From the NCBI RefSeq assembly GCF_026240905.1, contig NZ_JAPEVI010000001.1, positions 62,001 through 126,000 of the forward strand: a DNA stretch of 64,000 bases, given 5' to 3'. Shown piece by piece: positions 36,454 to 45,518 of this stretch. The translations under genes were made by a program, and so were the position numbers. The notes under the pieces are model-generated. The model saw only the letters and a program-made list of their open reading frames with translations, made no database searches and had not been told where the DNA came from. The DNA is from Roseibium salinum (GTDB taxonomy: Bacteria > Pseudomonadota > Alphaproteobacteria > Rhizobiales > Stappiaceae). Each line of letters opens with the position of its first letter. The first letter of the stretch is position 1.

Positions 36454-36843
36454 TCAGGCAGCCAGCATCAGAACCGGCTCATTGTTGTTTGCGGCCTTGG
36501 GCATCCGCGGCGCCAAGCGGCCATCGGCAAGGTCATGGACGATCCTTATAACCGTGCCGCCATTGCTGTCGGGCCGAAGCTGAAACGCCACGACGCTTTC
36601 CAGAAATGGCGGGGCCGTGTCCCTCATTCGGTAAGAGATTTCCTTGCCGGGCACCTCAACGACGGGCTCCGCCTCGGCGAGATCCCGTCCCGGTAGCCAC
36701 CTCTCCCTGAATGCGGGGATCGTGATTGCCCGCCAGACCTTTTCCGGCGGTGCTTCGAGTTCGTATTCCAGCACTAGGTCCGCCGCTTCAGCATCGGTTC
36801 CTGTCGTCTTAACAATCTCTGCGTCGGTCGTCTGGTCACTCAT
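36454..36843 (-). CDS. SRPBCC (AHSA1-like) domain protein
   Basis: This 129-residue START-like protein contains [19 protein letters not shown] and FRERWLPG, the standard beginning of AHSA1/SRPBCC folds, and then [11 protein letters not shown]. These domains bind hydrophobic small molecules. The ATG at 36843 overlaps the stop of the ArsR gene (ATGA), a common pairing in rhizobia where ArsR controls the partner. The end is atypical: the last ~20 residues ([16 protein letters not shown]) do not match the usual C-terminal helix. Function unknown. Confidence 0.8.
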   Translation of the reverse strand: MSDQTTDAEIVKTTGTDAEAADLVLEYELEAPPEKVWRAITIPAFRERWLPGRDLAEAEPVVEVPGKEISYRMRDTAPPFLESVVAFQLRPDSNGGTVIRIVHDLADGRLAPRMPKAANNNEPVLMLAA

Positions 36844-37154
36844 TGGTCCATGTCCTTCAGCAGTGCCCTCAATGCATCGATGCGGGCCGGCCAGTAAGCA
36901 CGGTATTTCGAAAGCCAGCCGGCGATAAGGGCCAGCCCATCGGGATCGACTTCGTAGTTCACGAACCGGCCCTGCCGTTCCTGCCGCACAAGCCCTGCCT
37001 GGCACAGAACGGCAAGATGCTGCGACATCGCAGGCTGGCTGATATCAATGCCGTCGCGCAGTGAACTTGCGTTCATGCTGCCATTGGCCAGCTTTTCGAA
37101 GATCGCGCGCCGTGTCGGATCAGCCAGGGCCTTGAAAATCTCGTTCTCAATCAT
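36840..37154 (-). CDS. ArsR family transcriptional regulator
   Basis: This 104-residue winged-helix repressor has the N-terminus IFKALADPTRRAIFEKLANG and the recognition region ISQPAMSQHLAVLCQAGLV. No cysteine pair typical of metal-sensing ArsR is seen (only one Cys, in the VLCQAG helix), so it is more likely of the SRPBCC-linked, metal-independent kind. It is translationally coupled to the SRPBCC gene. Confidence 0.9.
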   Translation of the reverse strand: MIENEIFKALADPTRRAIFEKLANGSMNASSLRDGIDISQPAMSQHLAVLCQAGLVRQERQGRFVNYEVDPDGLALIAGWLSKYRAYWPARIDALRALLKDMDQ

Positions 37155-37662
37155 GAGGTCACATAAGCATGCGCTTATGTGAAGTGCAATACTGATTGCG
37201 AAAAAATTCTGTGAAGGCAGGGCAAAAGACTCTCTGGCAACCTTCTGGATGCCGGCAGCTTGGAAAGGACGGGCTTTGACGTCTTTTTGAGAATCGACCG
37301 GACCGGAGCAGCGAGCACACCGCGCTCGGCTTCGATCCTCGATGTCGTCGGTTATTCGGTTATCTCCGCACGTCCTGTCGTGATCTGAAAAGCTGCCTGA
37401 TATCTGGCAGTTTCTGAACTCCGATAAAGGTTGTGACGCAACCTGCTAATCAGTGATGGCCTTCCAATGGGGAATGCCAAGACCGCCGGGGTGCCGGTTT
37501 CGCCTTTGAAGAGTTTTGCGACAGGTCCGAGCAATAAGCGGAAATGCGGCGCCCACGCTCCTAAAGCCACCCCGCCAAAACCAGTTGACGGTTCCAGTCC
37601 AGCAACTCCATGAGGTATGTCGCGAAGTCATCCCTCTCTGGCACTTGATCGCCAATCATATA
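37155..37662. other. Gap between arsR and the Xre-RES module
   Basis: About 500 bases with no recognisable gene. Short overlapping frames on both strands have no family features or ribosome sites. The right end carries the operator of the Xre-RES pair. Confidence 0.5.
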
Positions 37663-37678
37663 GACGCTATATTGCGTC
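37663..37678. promoter_or_regulatory. Inverted repeat GACGC-N6-GCGTC, candidate Xre operator
   Basis: Two 5-base arms flank TATATT, 29 bases before the antitoxin ATG. A GCGTC-like half (CCGTCAATATT) follows. A Xre-type antitoxin would be expected to bind here for autoregulation. Confidence 0.5.
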
Positions 37679-37706
37679 AAGATTACCGTCAATATTAGGT
37701 GAAGCC

Positions 37707-38057
37707 ATGGACCTCGCGCAATATTCAGACCACGGGCTATTTGCACCGAACAAGATCGCGAGCGCTTTTCGGACGACGAGCGAGGAAATCGCACGGACGG
37801 TCGGCCTCGGCAAGGATGCGATCCAGCGCAAGGATCGGGTGCGATCGGACAAAACACAGCGACGGCTGCGCGAGATGGTGGAGATCGTCAACAAGGTCGA
37901 GCCGCGTTTCGGCTCGGCGTTGATAGCTTACGCCTGGTACCGATCCGAGCCGCTGCCGGGGTTTTCCGGGCAGACGGCCATGCAACTGGTGCGAGACGGA
38001 CGGGCGGGCGAAGTGCACGACTTCATCGATGCTGTCGACGCCGGCGTGCACGCCTGA
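37707..38057 (+). CDS. Xre/MbcA/ParS-type antitoxin (RES partner)
   Basis: This 116-residue antitoxin has an N-terminal helical DNA-binding part (NKIASAFRTTSEEIARTVGL) and the C-terminal toxin-binding domain with PRFGSALIAYAWYRSEPLPGF and a short helix HDFIDAVDAG. AGGTGA lies just upstream of the ATG at 37707. It neutralises and co-regulates the RES toxin encoded 2 bases downstream. Confidence 0.88.
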   Translation: MDLAQYSDHGLFAPNKIASAFRTTSEEIARTVGLGKDAIQRKDRVRSDKTQRRLREMVEIVNKVEPRFGSALIAYAWYRSEPLPGFSGQTAMQLVRDGRAGEVHDFIDAVDAGVHA

Positions 38058-38059
38058 CC

Positions 38060-38575
38060 GTGGCTCTCACCTATTTCGGAAAACTCTACAGGGCCCTTAA
38101 TCCGGTCTATGCACGCGAACCGATGTCGGGACGCGGGGCGGAGCTCTATGGCGGCCGGTTTAATCCAAAAGGTGTGCCGGCGCTCTACGCGTCGACTTCC
38201 GTGCTGACGGCATTGAGGGAAGCCAATCAGGTTGGCAATCTTCAGCCGACGACACTTGTCTGCTATCGCGCCGAGATCGAGATGGTCTTCGACACCCGCG
38301 ATACGTCGGCTTTGGCTGCAGCAGGCTTCGACGAAACCGCGCTGGCAGACCCGACCTGGCGCGACCAGACGACGACGACAGGCGAAGCACGAACGCAGCG
38401 TTTGGCCCGCCAACTGATCGCGGAGGGTTACAACGGCCTGCTCGTGCGCAGCTTCGCCAAGGGAGCCGGTCCAGGCGATACGAACCTGGTGCTCTGGAGA
38501 TGGGGAAGAGGCGCCTCGTCTCGCCTGACATTGATCGATGATGAGGATCGGCTCGGCCCGGCCAAGCCGTCGTAG
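38060..38575 (+). CDS. RES-domain toxin (NAD+-degrading)
   Basis: This 171-residue RES toxin starts at GTG 38060, two bases after the antitoxin. The RES core is clear: GRGAELYGGRFNPKGVPALY with the conserved Arg and Tyr, LYASTSVLTALREA with the conserved Ser and Glu, and the late SFAKGAGPGDTNLVLWRWG. RES toxins related to known Xre-RES systems deplete cellular NAD+. It forms a standard antitoxin-first operon with the Xre partner. Confidence 0.9.
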   Translation: MALTYFGKLYRALNPVYAREPMSGRGAELYGGRFNPKGVPALYASTSVLTALREANQVGNLQPTTLVCYRAEIEMVFDTRDTSALAAAGFDETALADPTWRDQTTTTGEARTQRLARQLIAEGYNGLLVRSFAKGAGPGDTNLVLWRWGRGASSRLTLIDDEDRLGPAKPS

Positions 38576-38628
38576 ATCGCCCTCAGATAACAAGGGTCGT
38601 TCCGGCGAACTCAGCCGTCCCATCATCG

Positions 38629-39027
38629 TTGCAAATCGTCAGATGCAACCACGATTCAAATCCTTCATTGGAGGATTGGGGCGTCTGTGCCGAACAGTGG
38701 CGATATGGAACTCATGACGAAACCGTTCTTCTGACGCGCGTTGACCCGCGCCTCAACATGGCCCGGTTCTACTCGTTGTCCATAGAACCGACGATGTTCG
38801 GCGCCTTTGTTCTCAATCGCTCCTGGGGTCGTCTCGGCACTTGGGGCCAATCGCGTCTGGAATATTTTCCGGATCTGAGCGCGGCCCGTGCGCGTAAAGA
38901 GCAGCTGACCTGTGAACTGGCGAGGGGTCGCGACGCCGATCGGCATCATAAGCCGTTGAAATTCCGTCATCTGACAGGGTCACATCCAAATGCCGTTTCA
39001 CAGCCGCCGTCAAACGACGCTGGATAA
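38629..39027 (+). CDS. WGR domain protein
   Basis: This is a short protein (up to 132 residues) built around a WGR domain: VDPRLNMARFYSLSIEPTMFG, the defining SWGRLGTWGQSRLEYF, and a helix ARARKEQLTCEL. WGR domains bind nucleic acid ends or act in DNA-repair proteins. The start is uncertain: a TTG at 38629 gives the longest frame, but typical bacterial WGR proteins begin close to the VDPRLN segment. An ATG at 38758 would cut into the domain. The 3' end overlaps the TauE gene by 18 bases. Confidence 0.75.
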   Translation: MQIVRCNHDSNPSLEDWGVCAEQWRYGTHDETVLLTRVDPRLNMARFYSLSIEPTMFGAFVLNRSWGRLGTWGQSRLEYFPDLSAARARKEQLTCELARGRDADRHHKPLKFRHLTGSHPNAVSQPPSNDAG

Positions 39028-39756
39028 AAGCATCACGGTGGTAGCCGTCAAAACACTCAGAAGAATCTTTCGAAAAAGCATTTCGGATAGAAGGCGCGAG
39101 ATCACCCAGCCGGCCGCGATGCCGAGCACCAGAGGAGGAGTCAGGAAAACGGCCAACTTCAAAGTCTGAGCATCAAAACCGGACACTGCAGTGTATGACA
39201 GAACATTCGCGCCATAAGCGAAGACAAAGAAGGCGAGAATTGTCGAGCGCACGGAGGCTTTCTCGTAGGAGCGGATCGACATCCATGTCGCGGCCAATGG
39301 TCCAGGCATTGCCAACATACCGCCCATGATGCCCGACAACACTCCGACAGACGCAACTTCGATCCCGGGTTCTCCGAATGTGGAAACTGCTGCGCTTTTC
39401 CGACGCATGTCGGAAACAAGCGTCAGTGCGACAAATGCCACCATGGCCGCAGCAACGAGCTTCAAAGCGACAACACTTAGTTCTGCCTGCAGAAACAAGC
39501 CGAAGGCAATCCCGGCGATACTGCCGGCCGCCAGAAATCCGAGAATTCTTTTTTCGACACCGCCGCGCAGCATCGGCACGAGTATGATCGCGATCAACAG
39601 ATTATGCAGCGTACTGATCTGGAGCGCTTCAGTGCCGTTCAATGCGACTAGAAAGATCGGACCGGCAATGACGCCATAGCCGATTCCTGTCGCAGCCTGA
39701 AGAATGGAGGCTCCGAAAACCGCAAAGCCAAGAAGTGCAAGATACGCAGGATCCAT
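39010..39756 (-). CDS. TauE/SafE family membrane permease
   Basis: This 248-residue membrane protein has about eight hydrophobic helices. Two family repeats are seen, TGIGYGVIAGPIFLVALNG near the N-terminus and GVLSGIMGGMLAMPGPL in the middle. TauE/SafE proteins move small organic anions or sulfur compounds. It is next to an NMT1-type ABC importer and an amidohydrolase on the same strand, so it may export a by-product of that pathway (inference). Confidence 0.85.
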   Translation of the reverse strand: MDPAYLALLGFAVFGASILQAATGIGYGVIAGPIFLVALNGTEALQISTLHNLLIAIILVPMLRGGVEKRILGFLAAGSIAGIAFGLFLQAELSVVALKLVAAAMVAFVALTLVSDMRRKSAAVSTFGEPGIEVASVGVLSGIMGGMLAMPGPLAATWMSIRSYEKASVRSTILAFFVFAYGANVLSYTAVSGFDAQTLKLAVFLTPPLVLGIAAGWVISRLLSEMLFRKILLSVLTATTVMLLSSVV

Positions 39757-39822
39757 TCCGTGTGTCCAAGAAAAAGGGCCGGACCACGGGGATGATCCGG
39801 CCAGTTGAGGAGGAGAAGACGA

Positions 39823-40794
39823 TCAGTTTATGGAAACGCGGCTTGCATCGATTTCGGCAAGAAAGCTGCTGTCAAAGTAAGCACCGATCGAGTCCCGTGT
39901 CGGCACATCGCCTTTGATGGAACCGCGTTGATTGATCCAGACGCCTTCATCGACCATCAGATCGATCAGGGCCTCGTCCAGGCTGACATTGAAGCTGTAG
40001 TTGGCGGAGGCTTCGGCCACCTCCTCAGGTTTGAGCGTTCCGCTCAGCACGCGCGACACGGCTTCGTGTGATTCCGTGGGATCGGCTTTCACTACCTCTT
40101 CGGCTTCGACCAAAGCCGACAGGACGGCAGTTACCGCGTCGGGATTGTCGTCGATCAACTCTTGGGTGGCCACGAGAATGAAATGGGTCTCGTAGCTGGA
40201 AATCGGGATTTCCTGATACTTGTCTCCCAAGATCTCTTTCGCGCCGCCGTAGAAGGACGGGAACATTGCCCCGGCAAAGATATCGCCGCGCGCCAGGGCC
40301 GGAACGATGTCCGGGGGGCCGACAGAGACGATTTCGGCCTCGACGCCGGCGTCCCTCAGCTCGTTCTCTAGCCAGAAATGCACATTGGTTCCGGCCGTGA
40401 CCCCGATCGGCTTGCCCGCCAGGTCGGCCACAGAATCGATTCTGGCATCGCCGGTATGGATGATCCGCGTGGCCTGATACCGTGACAGGCCGGCAATGAC
40501 CTTGAACTCCTGATCGCGCATCGCACCGACAACGGCGGGGAATTCGGCCATGACGGCAACGTCAAGCTGGCCGCCAAGGAGCGCTTCGAATGCCGCACGG
40601 CCGGACTGAAACGGAATGACGTTCACATCCAGACCGTGCTTTGCAAACAGGTCATGATCCATCGCGACCGACAGTTGCGGAATGTCGAGATAGGCGCCGC
40701 CACCAAACGTGATTTCGGTGTCTTGCGCCATCGCGGCTGTCGCCATTGTGGCGAGGCCAGCGGCGAGAAAGGTTGATTTGAGCGGGTTGTACAT
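39823..40794 (-). CDS. ABC transporter substrate-binding protein (NMT1/SsuA type)
   Basis: This 323-residue periplasmic binding protein has a signal peptide ending in TAAMAQD. The mature part shows LSVAMDHDLFAKHGLDVNV, the PFQSGRAAFEALLGGQLDVAV pocket region, and AGKPIGVTAGTNVHFWL. Such proteins bind sulfonates, nitrate, taurine or pyrimidine precursors. It is the first-transported component of the operon whose ATPase (41650) and permease (42405) lie upstream on the same strand. The amidohydrolase in the operon hints at an N-heterocycle or amide substrate. Confidence 0.9.
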   Translation of the reverse strand: MYNPLKSTFLAAGLATMATAAMAQDTEITFGGGAYLDIPQLSVAMDHDLFAKHGLDVNVIPFQSGRAAFEALLGGQLDVAVMAEFPAVVGAMRDQEFKVIAGLSRYQATRIIHTGDARIDSVADLAGKPIGVTAGTNVHFWLENELRDAGVEAEIVSVGPPDIVPALARGDIFAGAMFPSFYGGAKEILGDKYQEIPISSYETHFILVATQELIDDNPDAVTAVLSALVEAEEVVKADPTESHEAVSRVLSGTLKPEEVAEASANYSFNVSLDEALIDLMVDEGVWINQRGSIKGDVPTRDSIGAYFDSSFLAEIDASRVSIN

Positions 40795-40822
40795 TGTTAC
40801 CTCCGGTTAAATTGAGTGTGCA

Positions 40823-41650
40823 TCAGTGATCGTCGGCACCGGGTTGGCGCAGCAGACTGATGATGTGATTGCGGTTCTTCAGGAAGCTCTCGGTCACCTG
40901 ATGCGCCCGGCGCGGCCGCTCGTCGGTGATGTCCATGGTCTCGATGATGCGACCCGGTCCGGCGCTCATGATATGGGCCTTGTCGGACAGGATCAGTGCT
41001 TCATCGACGTCATGGGTGACGAAGATTACGGTGGCCTTGTGTGCCTCCCACACGCGCAGAAGGATCTCGTGCATGACCACACGGGTCTGGGCATCCAGCG
41101 CACCGAATGGTTCATCCATCAACAGAACCTTCGGCGAGGTCACGAAGGTCCGGGCAAGTGCCACCCGCTGCCGCATTCCACCCGACAACTGGCCGGGATA
41201 ATTGTTTTCGCGTCCTTCGAGCCCGACTTCCTTGAGAGCTGTCATCGCACGCTCCCTGCGCTCCTCTTTCGTCATCGGGAACCGCTTGAGCGCAAACAGG
41301 ACGTTGCCGAGCGCAGTGAACCACGGGAACAGGGCGTATTGCTGGAACACCACTCCGACATCCGGATTGATGCCTGTCACCGGCTCGCCATCCAGCTTGA
41401 TGATACCGCTGGACAGAGCGACAAAACCGCCGACCGCGTTCAACAAGGTGGACTTGCCGCATCCCGACGGTCCGATCAGCGAGATGAACGATCCTGGCTC
41501 GATCACCAGATCGGTCGGTGCGAGAGCCTCGATCTTCTTGCCTCCGGGGCCCTCGAATGTGACCGCGGCGTTTTCCACGTCAATTCTGCCGACCTCGGTG
41601 TTGGACATTGCCTGAGTTTCCTCGACTATTTTCAGTGCAGCTTCCATCAT
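40823..41650 (-). CDS. ABC transporter ATP-binding protein (SsuB/TauB type)
   Basis: This is a 275-residue ATPase with Walker A GPSGCGKSTL, Q-loop VFQQYALFPWFT, signature LSGGMRQRVALARTF, Walker B VLLMDEPFGALDAQTR and switch VIFVTHDVDEA. The ATG at 41650 is preferred: it overlaps the permease stop (ATGATG) and has GGGAG 5 bases upstream. An in-frame ATG at 41662 would sit inside the permease gene. It energises the 41647-42405 permease. Confidence 0.92.
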   Translation of the reverse strand: MMEAALKIVEETQAMSNTEVGRIDVENAAVTFEGPGGKKIEALAPTDLVIEPGSFISLIGPSGCGKSTLLNAVGGFVALSSGIIKLDGEPVTGINPDVGVVFQQYALFPWFTALGNVLFALKRFPMTKEERRERAMTALKEVGLEGRENNYPGQLSGGMRQRVALARTFVTSPKVLLMDEPFGALDAQTRVVMHEILLRVWEAHKATVIFVTHDVDEALILSDKAHIMSAGPGRIIETMDITDERPRRAHQVTESFLKNRNHIISLLRQPGADDH

Positions 41651-42405
41651 GCGCTCTCCCAATGGACCAGCCGGCGGCTGATGATGACAAAGACCGAGTC
41701 GAGCAGCGCGCCAAGGATGCCGAGCTCGATGAGCCCCACGAACATGCGGTCGGTCTGAATGAACTGGCGGGCATCCTGAAGGCGGAAGCCGATGCCCGAC
41801 GAGGCGCCGCTAAGCTCGGCGGCGACCAGGCTGAGGAACGCCAGCGCCGCACCCAGCCGAAGCCCAACGACGATATGTGGCGCTGCGGCAGGAACGACGA
41901 CTTCGAAAAACTCGCGGAAGCGATTGGCGCCAAGCGACCGCGCGGCGCGGATATAGGTGCCCGCGACGGCAGAAGCTCCGGCATGGGTATTCAGCCAGAC
42001 GGCCAGGAATACTGTGTAGGAGATCACGAAGTATTTCGATCCTTCGCCGATGCCGAACCAGACGATGGCAATCGGCACCAGCGCAATGGCAGGGATCGGT
42101 CGCAACAACGTCAGGAAGGGTTCCAGAGCCACCGAAAAGGCAAAGACCCGTGCGGTAAGCAGCCCGATCAGCACCCCCAGTGTCGAGCCGATCGCAAAGC
42201 CGATGCCGGCGCGTTTCAGCGATATCTGCAAGTCACTGATCAAGACTCCGTCCTTGTAGAGCTCCACCGCGGCAGCCAGAACCTGGGGAGGGGTCGGAAA
42301 GAGGTTCTGGTTGACGAGCCCGAAGCCCGACACGATCCACCAGATCGCCACCACGCCCATAAGCGACATGACAAGCTGGCCGTATTTTTTCAGATGCGTT
42401 TCCAT
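41647..42405 (-). CDS. ABC transporter permease (SsuC/TauC type)
   Basis: This 252-residue inner-membrane permease has six hydrophobic helices (first VMSLMGVVAIWWIVSGFGLV). The ATPase-docking loop reads TYIRAARSLGANRFREFFEVVVP. Its gene overlaps the ATPase gene by four bases. The pair with the NMT1/SsuA-type binding protein forms a complete importer. Confidence 0.9.
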   Translation of the reverse strand: METHLKKYGQLVMSLMGVVAIWWIVSGFGLVNQNLFPTPPQVLAAAVELYKDGVLISDLQISLKRAGIGFAIGSTLGVLIGLLTARVFAFSVALEPFLTLLRPIPAIALVPIAIVWFGIGEGSKYFVISYTVFLAVWLNTHAGASAVAGTYIRAARSLGANRFREFFEVVVPAAAPHIVVGLRLGAALAFLSLVAAELSGASSGIGFRLQDARQFIQTDRMFVGLIELGILGALLDSVFVIISRRLVHWESA

Positions 42406-42420
42406 CGCTTTGCTACCCTT

Positions 42421-43826
42421 TCATCTGTTCCGAAAATCGCCCGACCGGCCATGGCACCGAACAATCGGCGCAGCGCTGACGACGTCATGCGCGCGGTCCC
42501 TGTTGGTCTTGAGGAATTCTTCCGCATCCCAACCGACGGGCCGGGAATGCTCCATGACGGTCCTGCCGTCGATGATCACCGCTTCGATCTGGTCGCGATT
42601 GTAAAGCCGGACCAGTTCCCATTCGAAGTCCCAGGAAGGATTGACCTCGGGCTGTCGACGATCGAGCACAAGGAAATCGGCGCGTCGGCCGACCCTGATC
42701 TCCCCCGTCACCCCGCCAAGCCCTGCAACATCGGCACTGCCGCGCGTCGCGGCGTCGATCCAGGTCCAGGCCGCACCACACGAGAAATCCGCGTTCTGCA
42801 TGCCTTGGGAAAACCGCTGTGCGGTTTCGGCGGTTTCAAGCAGGCGTAGCGCGTCGGACCGCGTGCTGTCGGTGCCGATGCCAAAGCGGACACCGCGGGC
42901 GGCAAATGCCAGGGCGGGCGCGGCGCGATCGCCTTTCCAGGCGCTGGCCAGCGGGTTGTAGCTGACCGCGGAACCGGTCTCGCGAAGAATTTCGATCTCG
43001 TTATCCGTCACCAGCGTGCAATGGTGGTGCAACGTGTGCGGCCCGACCGCGCCATTTTCGGCGAAATACTCCAGCGGACGCTTGCCATATGTGCACACGC
43101 TCCAATGCACCTCCACATGATGCTCGTTGGTATGGATCTGGAACAGGACGCCTTTTTCGGCGCTGTAATCCGACAATGCGCGGATCAACTCGCCGGGTGC
43201 ACCTTGCACCGCGGGGATGCAGAGCGAAGGCGTGATGAGCGGCTGGTCCTTGCAAGCCGCGATATGCGCCTCGACCCGAGTCAGCGACGAGTCTATTGCC
43301 TTCGCAATGTCGCAAGCTCCCGGCAATTCCCGGCCGTCGACAGGCAGTGCCGCACCGGTGCTGGACACAAGGCGAATGCCGACATCCGTTGCCGCCCGGT
43401 GAAGAGCCTCTGTCTTGGCCTCATTTTGAATCGCAAAATTGACGATGCCGGTAAAACCGCCGCGCAGCGCTTCGAGAAACATCCACTTGGCAGAAACATA
43501 GACCGTTTCCGGATCAAAGCTGCCTTCCATCGGGGTCCAGATGCGGCGCCAGATCTGCGCAGGTTCCCCCCGGTGATCGCCTTACCGAACGCCTGGCCAA
43601 GGTGAGTATGTGCGTCGATGAAGCCCGGCACGATAGCGCGTTCAGGCAAGTCGGTAACCGGGGTATCCCGAAATTGAGTCTCGAAGTCGGTCCGGAAACC
43701 GACAAAGGAAATCGCGCCGTCGCGGACTTGCAACACCATGCCGGGCTGCGCTCCCTTTGGCGTCAGCAAAAGGTCCGGTGCAAGAGCAAAACTGCTGCGT
43801 TTCGTAAGTTCCGGCAATCCAGTCAT
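42421..43826 (-). pseudogene. Amidohydrolase family protein (cytosine deaminase-like/ATZ-TRZ), frameshifted in a G-run
   Basis: This is a metal-dependent hydrolase split between two frames. The upstream frame has the first metal motif GFIDAHTHLGQAFGKAIT; the downstream frame has QIHTNEHHVEVHW, LHHHCTLVTD and GTDSTRSDALRL (remaining His and Asp ligands). The break is at a run of six G (43568-43573): ITGG continues in frame one, EPAQIWRRIWTPMEGS resumes in the other. Joined, the protein is about 468 residues, a normal length. It would deaminate or hydrolyse a cyclic amide, perhaps the substrate of the importer in this operon. A homopolymer break is a classical sequencing-error or slippage site. 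Confidence 0.8.
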
Positions 43827-43921
43827 GGTCTGTGCTGCGTCCTTGTTTCGCGAGCCGCGTTTACTTGCAAGGATCGTAGACAACAGAAGCAATAGAAGAT
43901 AATAATATATATTGCGGCGCT

Positions 43922-43938
43922 CATAGCTTTTGACTATG
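43922..43938. promoter_or_regulatory. LysR-type binding box CATAG-N7-CTATG
   Basis: An inverted repeat lies 11 bases before the lysR start, in the divergent gap to the amidohydrolase operon. It contains the T-N11-A form expected for LysR regulators. Confidence 0.6.
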
Positions 43939-43948
43939 GAGTTGAATT

Positions 43949-44866
43949 TTGATCAATATTCGTCAGTTGCAGTGCCTTCGTGCGATCATGATGAGCGGAA
44001 ACATGACGCAGGCGGCCGAAATATTGGGTATCGCCCAGCCCTCGGCCAGCAGTCTGATCGCCAACCTCGAACATACGCTGGGGTTTCGGCTCTTCGACCG
44101 CGTGAAGGGCCGACTGGTGGCCACACCCGAAGCGAAGTTCCTGATGCCGGATGTCAATCGCACATTGGAAAGCGTGGAATTAACCGAACATCGGGCCCGC
44201 CAGATCCGCGACAACCGCCGTGGAGATCTCACGATCGTGTCCTATCCCGACATAGCTATCGATTTCCTGCCCGAGGTCCTCAGCGGCTTTCTGGCAGACA
44301 GGCCGTCGGTACGGGTTCAGCTTCAGGCGCGCCGCTCGGAAATGATGACCGGCTTGCTGCAGACCCATGATTTCGATCTGGCGATTTCAACCCGTCTGGC
44401 TGAGGATCAGACCCTCGATGTCCAGGAGTTCTCGATCCCGTGCCTGATCGCCTTTCCGCGCGGACAAGCACCACGGGACAAACCCGTGCTGAAACCCGCC
44501 GATTTGTTGGCAGAGACCCTGATATGTGTGAGTTCGACACACCCAACCACGATTCAACTGTCGGAGCGCTTCGATCAGCGGGGAATCGCCTTCCCCGGAG
44601 CCACTGTTGAAGCGCAAACCTTCGAGTCGGTATGCGGCTTTGTCCGACGGGGTTTCGGAGTGGGAATCATCGACGCCATTACCGCTCGACGCTATGCGAA
44701 CGCGCTGGATCTTGCCCAATTCGCGCCGGCATTCTGGCAAACTTTGTATGTATTGCGCCCCCTTGATCGACCAGCATCAAAGATCACGCTAGAATTTTCC
44801 GAACGTCTCGCCGACAGATTAAAGACACTTGAATGTCCATTCGACCAAGCTATCAGCTCAAGATAG
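43949..44866 (+). CDS. LysR family transcriptional regulator
   Basis: This 305-residue regulator has an N-terminal winged helix with NMTQAAEILGIAQPSASSLIANLE, followed by an effector-binding domain of two lobes. The TTG start at 43949 (INIRQLQCL) is supported by GGAG 7 bases upstream; an ATG nearby is out of frame. It is divergent from the amidohydrolase/ABC/TauE operon and probably activates it in response to the imported compound. A CATAG-N7-CTATG box lies between them. Confidence 0.9.
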   Translation: MINIRQLQCLRAIMMSGNMTQAAEILGIAQPSASSLIANLEHTLGFRLFDRVKGRLVATPEAKFLMPDVNRTLESVELTEHRARQIRDNRRGDLTIVSYPDIAIDFLPEVLSGFLADRPSVRVQLQARRSEMMTGLLQTHDFDLAISTRLAEDQTLDVQEFSIPCLIAFPRGQAPRDKPVLKPADLLAETLICVSSTHPTTIQLSERFDQRGIAFPGATVEAQTFESVCGFVRRGFGVGIIDAITARRYANALDLAQFAPAFWQTLYVLRPLDRPASKITLEFSERLADRLKTLECPFDQAISSR

Positions 44867-44869
44867 CTT
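44847..44869 (+). terminator. Hairpin at the end of lysR
   Basis: AAGCTATC and GATAGCTT form a perfect 8-base stem with a 7-base loop that overlaps the lysR stop codon region. There is no U-run. It may end transcription in either direction. Confidence 0.5.
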
Positions 44870-45518
44870 AGCCAAACCGGCGTTGTGATGTTCATGTTAG
44901 GCACTTGGTCGCTCAGGCATTACTGCCTTGGCCTCATAATCCAGAAGCGAGAAAACCAAACAGAACTGATCCTCGTGCCGTTTACCACCAAGGAACCAGT
45001 TGCAGGATCTCACCTCGTTGAGGTTCCGCAGATCGAAAAAAGGCGGGCCGGACTCGACGAGCAGTTGCGGCTCTGAGTGATCCGCGACGAATTCAATTCA
45101 GATGTGCCCGAACTTGCTTACTGCTTTGAACCGGGTAGCCGGATCGGTGGATTCAGCATCAAGTTGACAGGTTCAGTTTTCCGGCTGCACACTCCTCGTT
45201 GCTAAACGTCTTTTGGCCTAAGCCGATTTCTCACGCTGTTCTCGAGTATTCCAGTGATTTTGAATGGCGGTGATCACGACTAACTGGAGACGATGAAGAT
45301 CGGCAATGTGGACCTGCGGAAACCTCCCGTCGATCAGCATCGGCACCTGGCACCGGTCCGGAACAAGCGCTGGAGGCTCTACGCGAAGGCGCCGTTCGCC
45401 GGGCCGTAGGCGGTGCCCGCTTATACGCAAACGGCGGCTGAGCCGTGCGGCCTTCCAGCTTGACGCCCCTTCAAGCTCCAAGGGAGAAGGTCGTGGAAGG
45501 CGGATTGCGGTTGGCCGA
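44870..45518. other. Degraded region between lysR and the TRAP operon
   Basis: About 650 bases without an intact gene. It holds an IS91-like transposase scrap near 45330-45400 and a short piece (ATTCAGCATCAAGTT, ~45152) shared with the gap at 34.9 kb. It marks the left border of the molybdenum-hydroxylase cluster. Confidence 0.5.
45327..45405 (+). mobile_element. IS91-family-like transposase fragment
   Basis: The plus-strand frame HLAPVRNKRWRLYAKAPFAGP followed by a stop resembles the conserved IS91 transposase segment W.VYAKPPF.GP that precedes the YLSRYTHRVAI motif; the next codons are scrambled. Only about 25 codons remain, so this is a relic at best. Confidence 0.4.

Noticed and set aside
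37155..37706. Several short frames between arsR and the Xre antitoxin
   Set aside because: No ribosome site, family motif or agreement between frames.
41608..42849. 413-residue plus-strand frame opposite the ABC permease and amidohydrolase
   Set aside because: It has no family features, is rich in Arg, Gln and Asp, and is antisense to genes with clear motifs.
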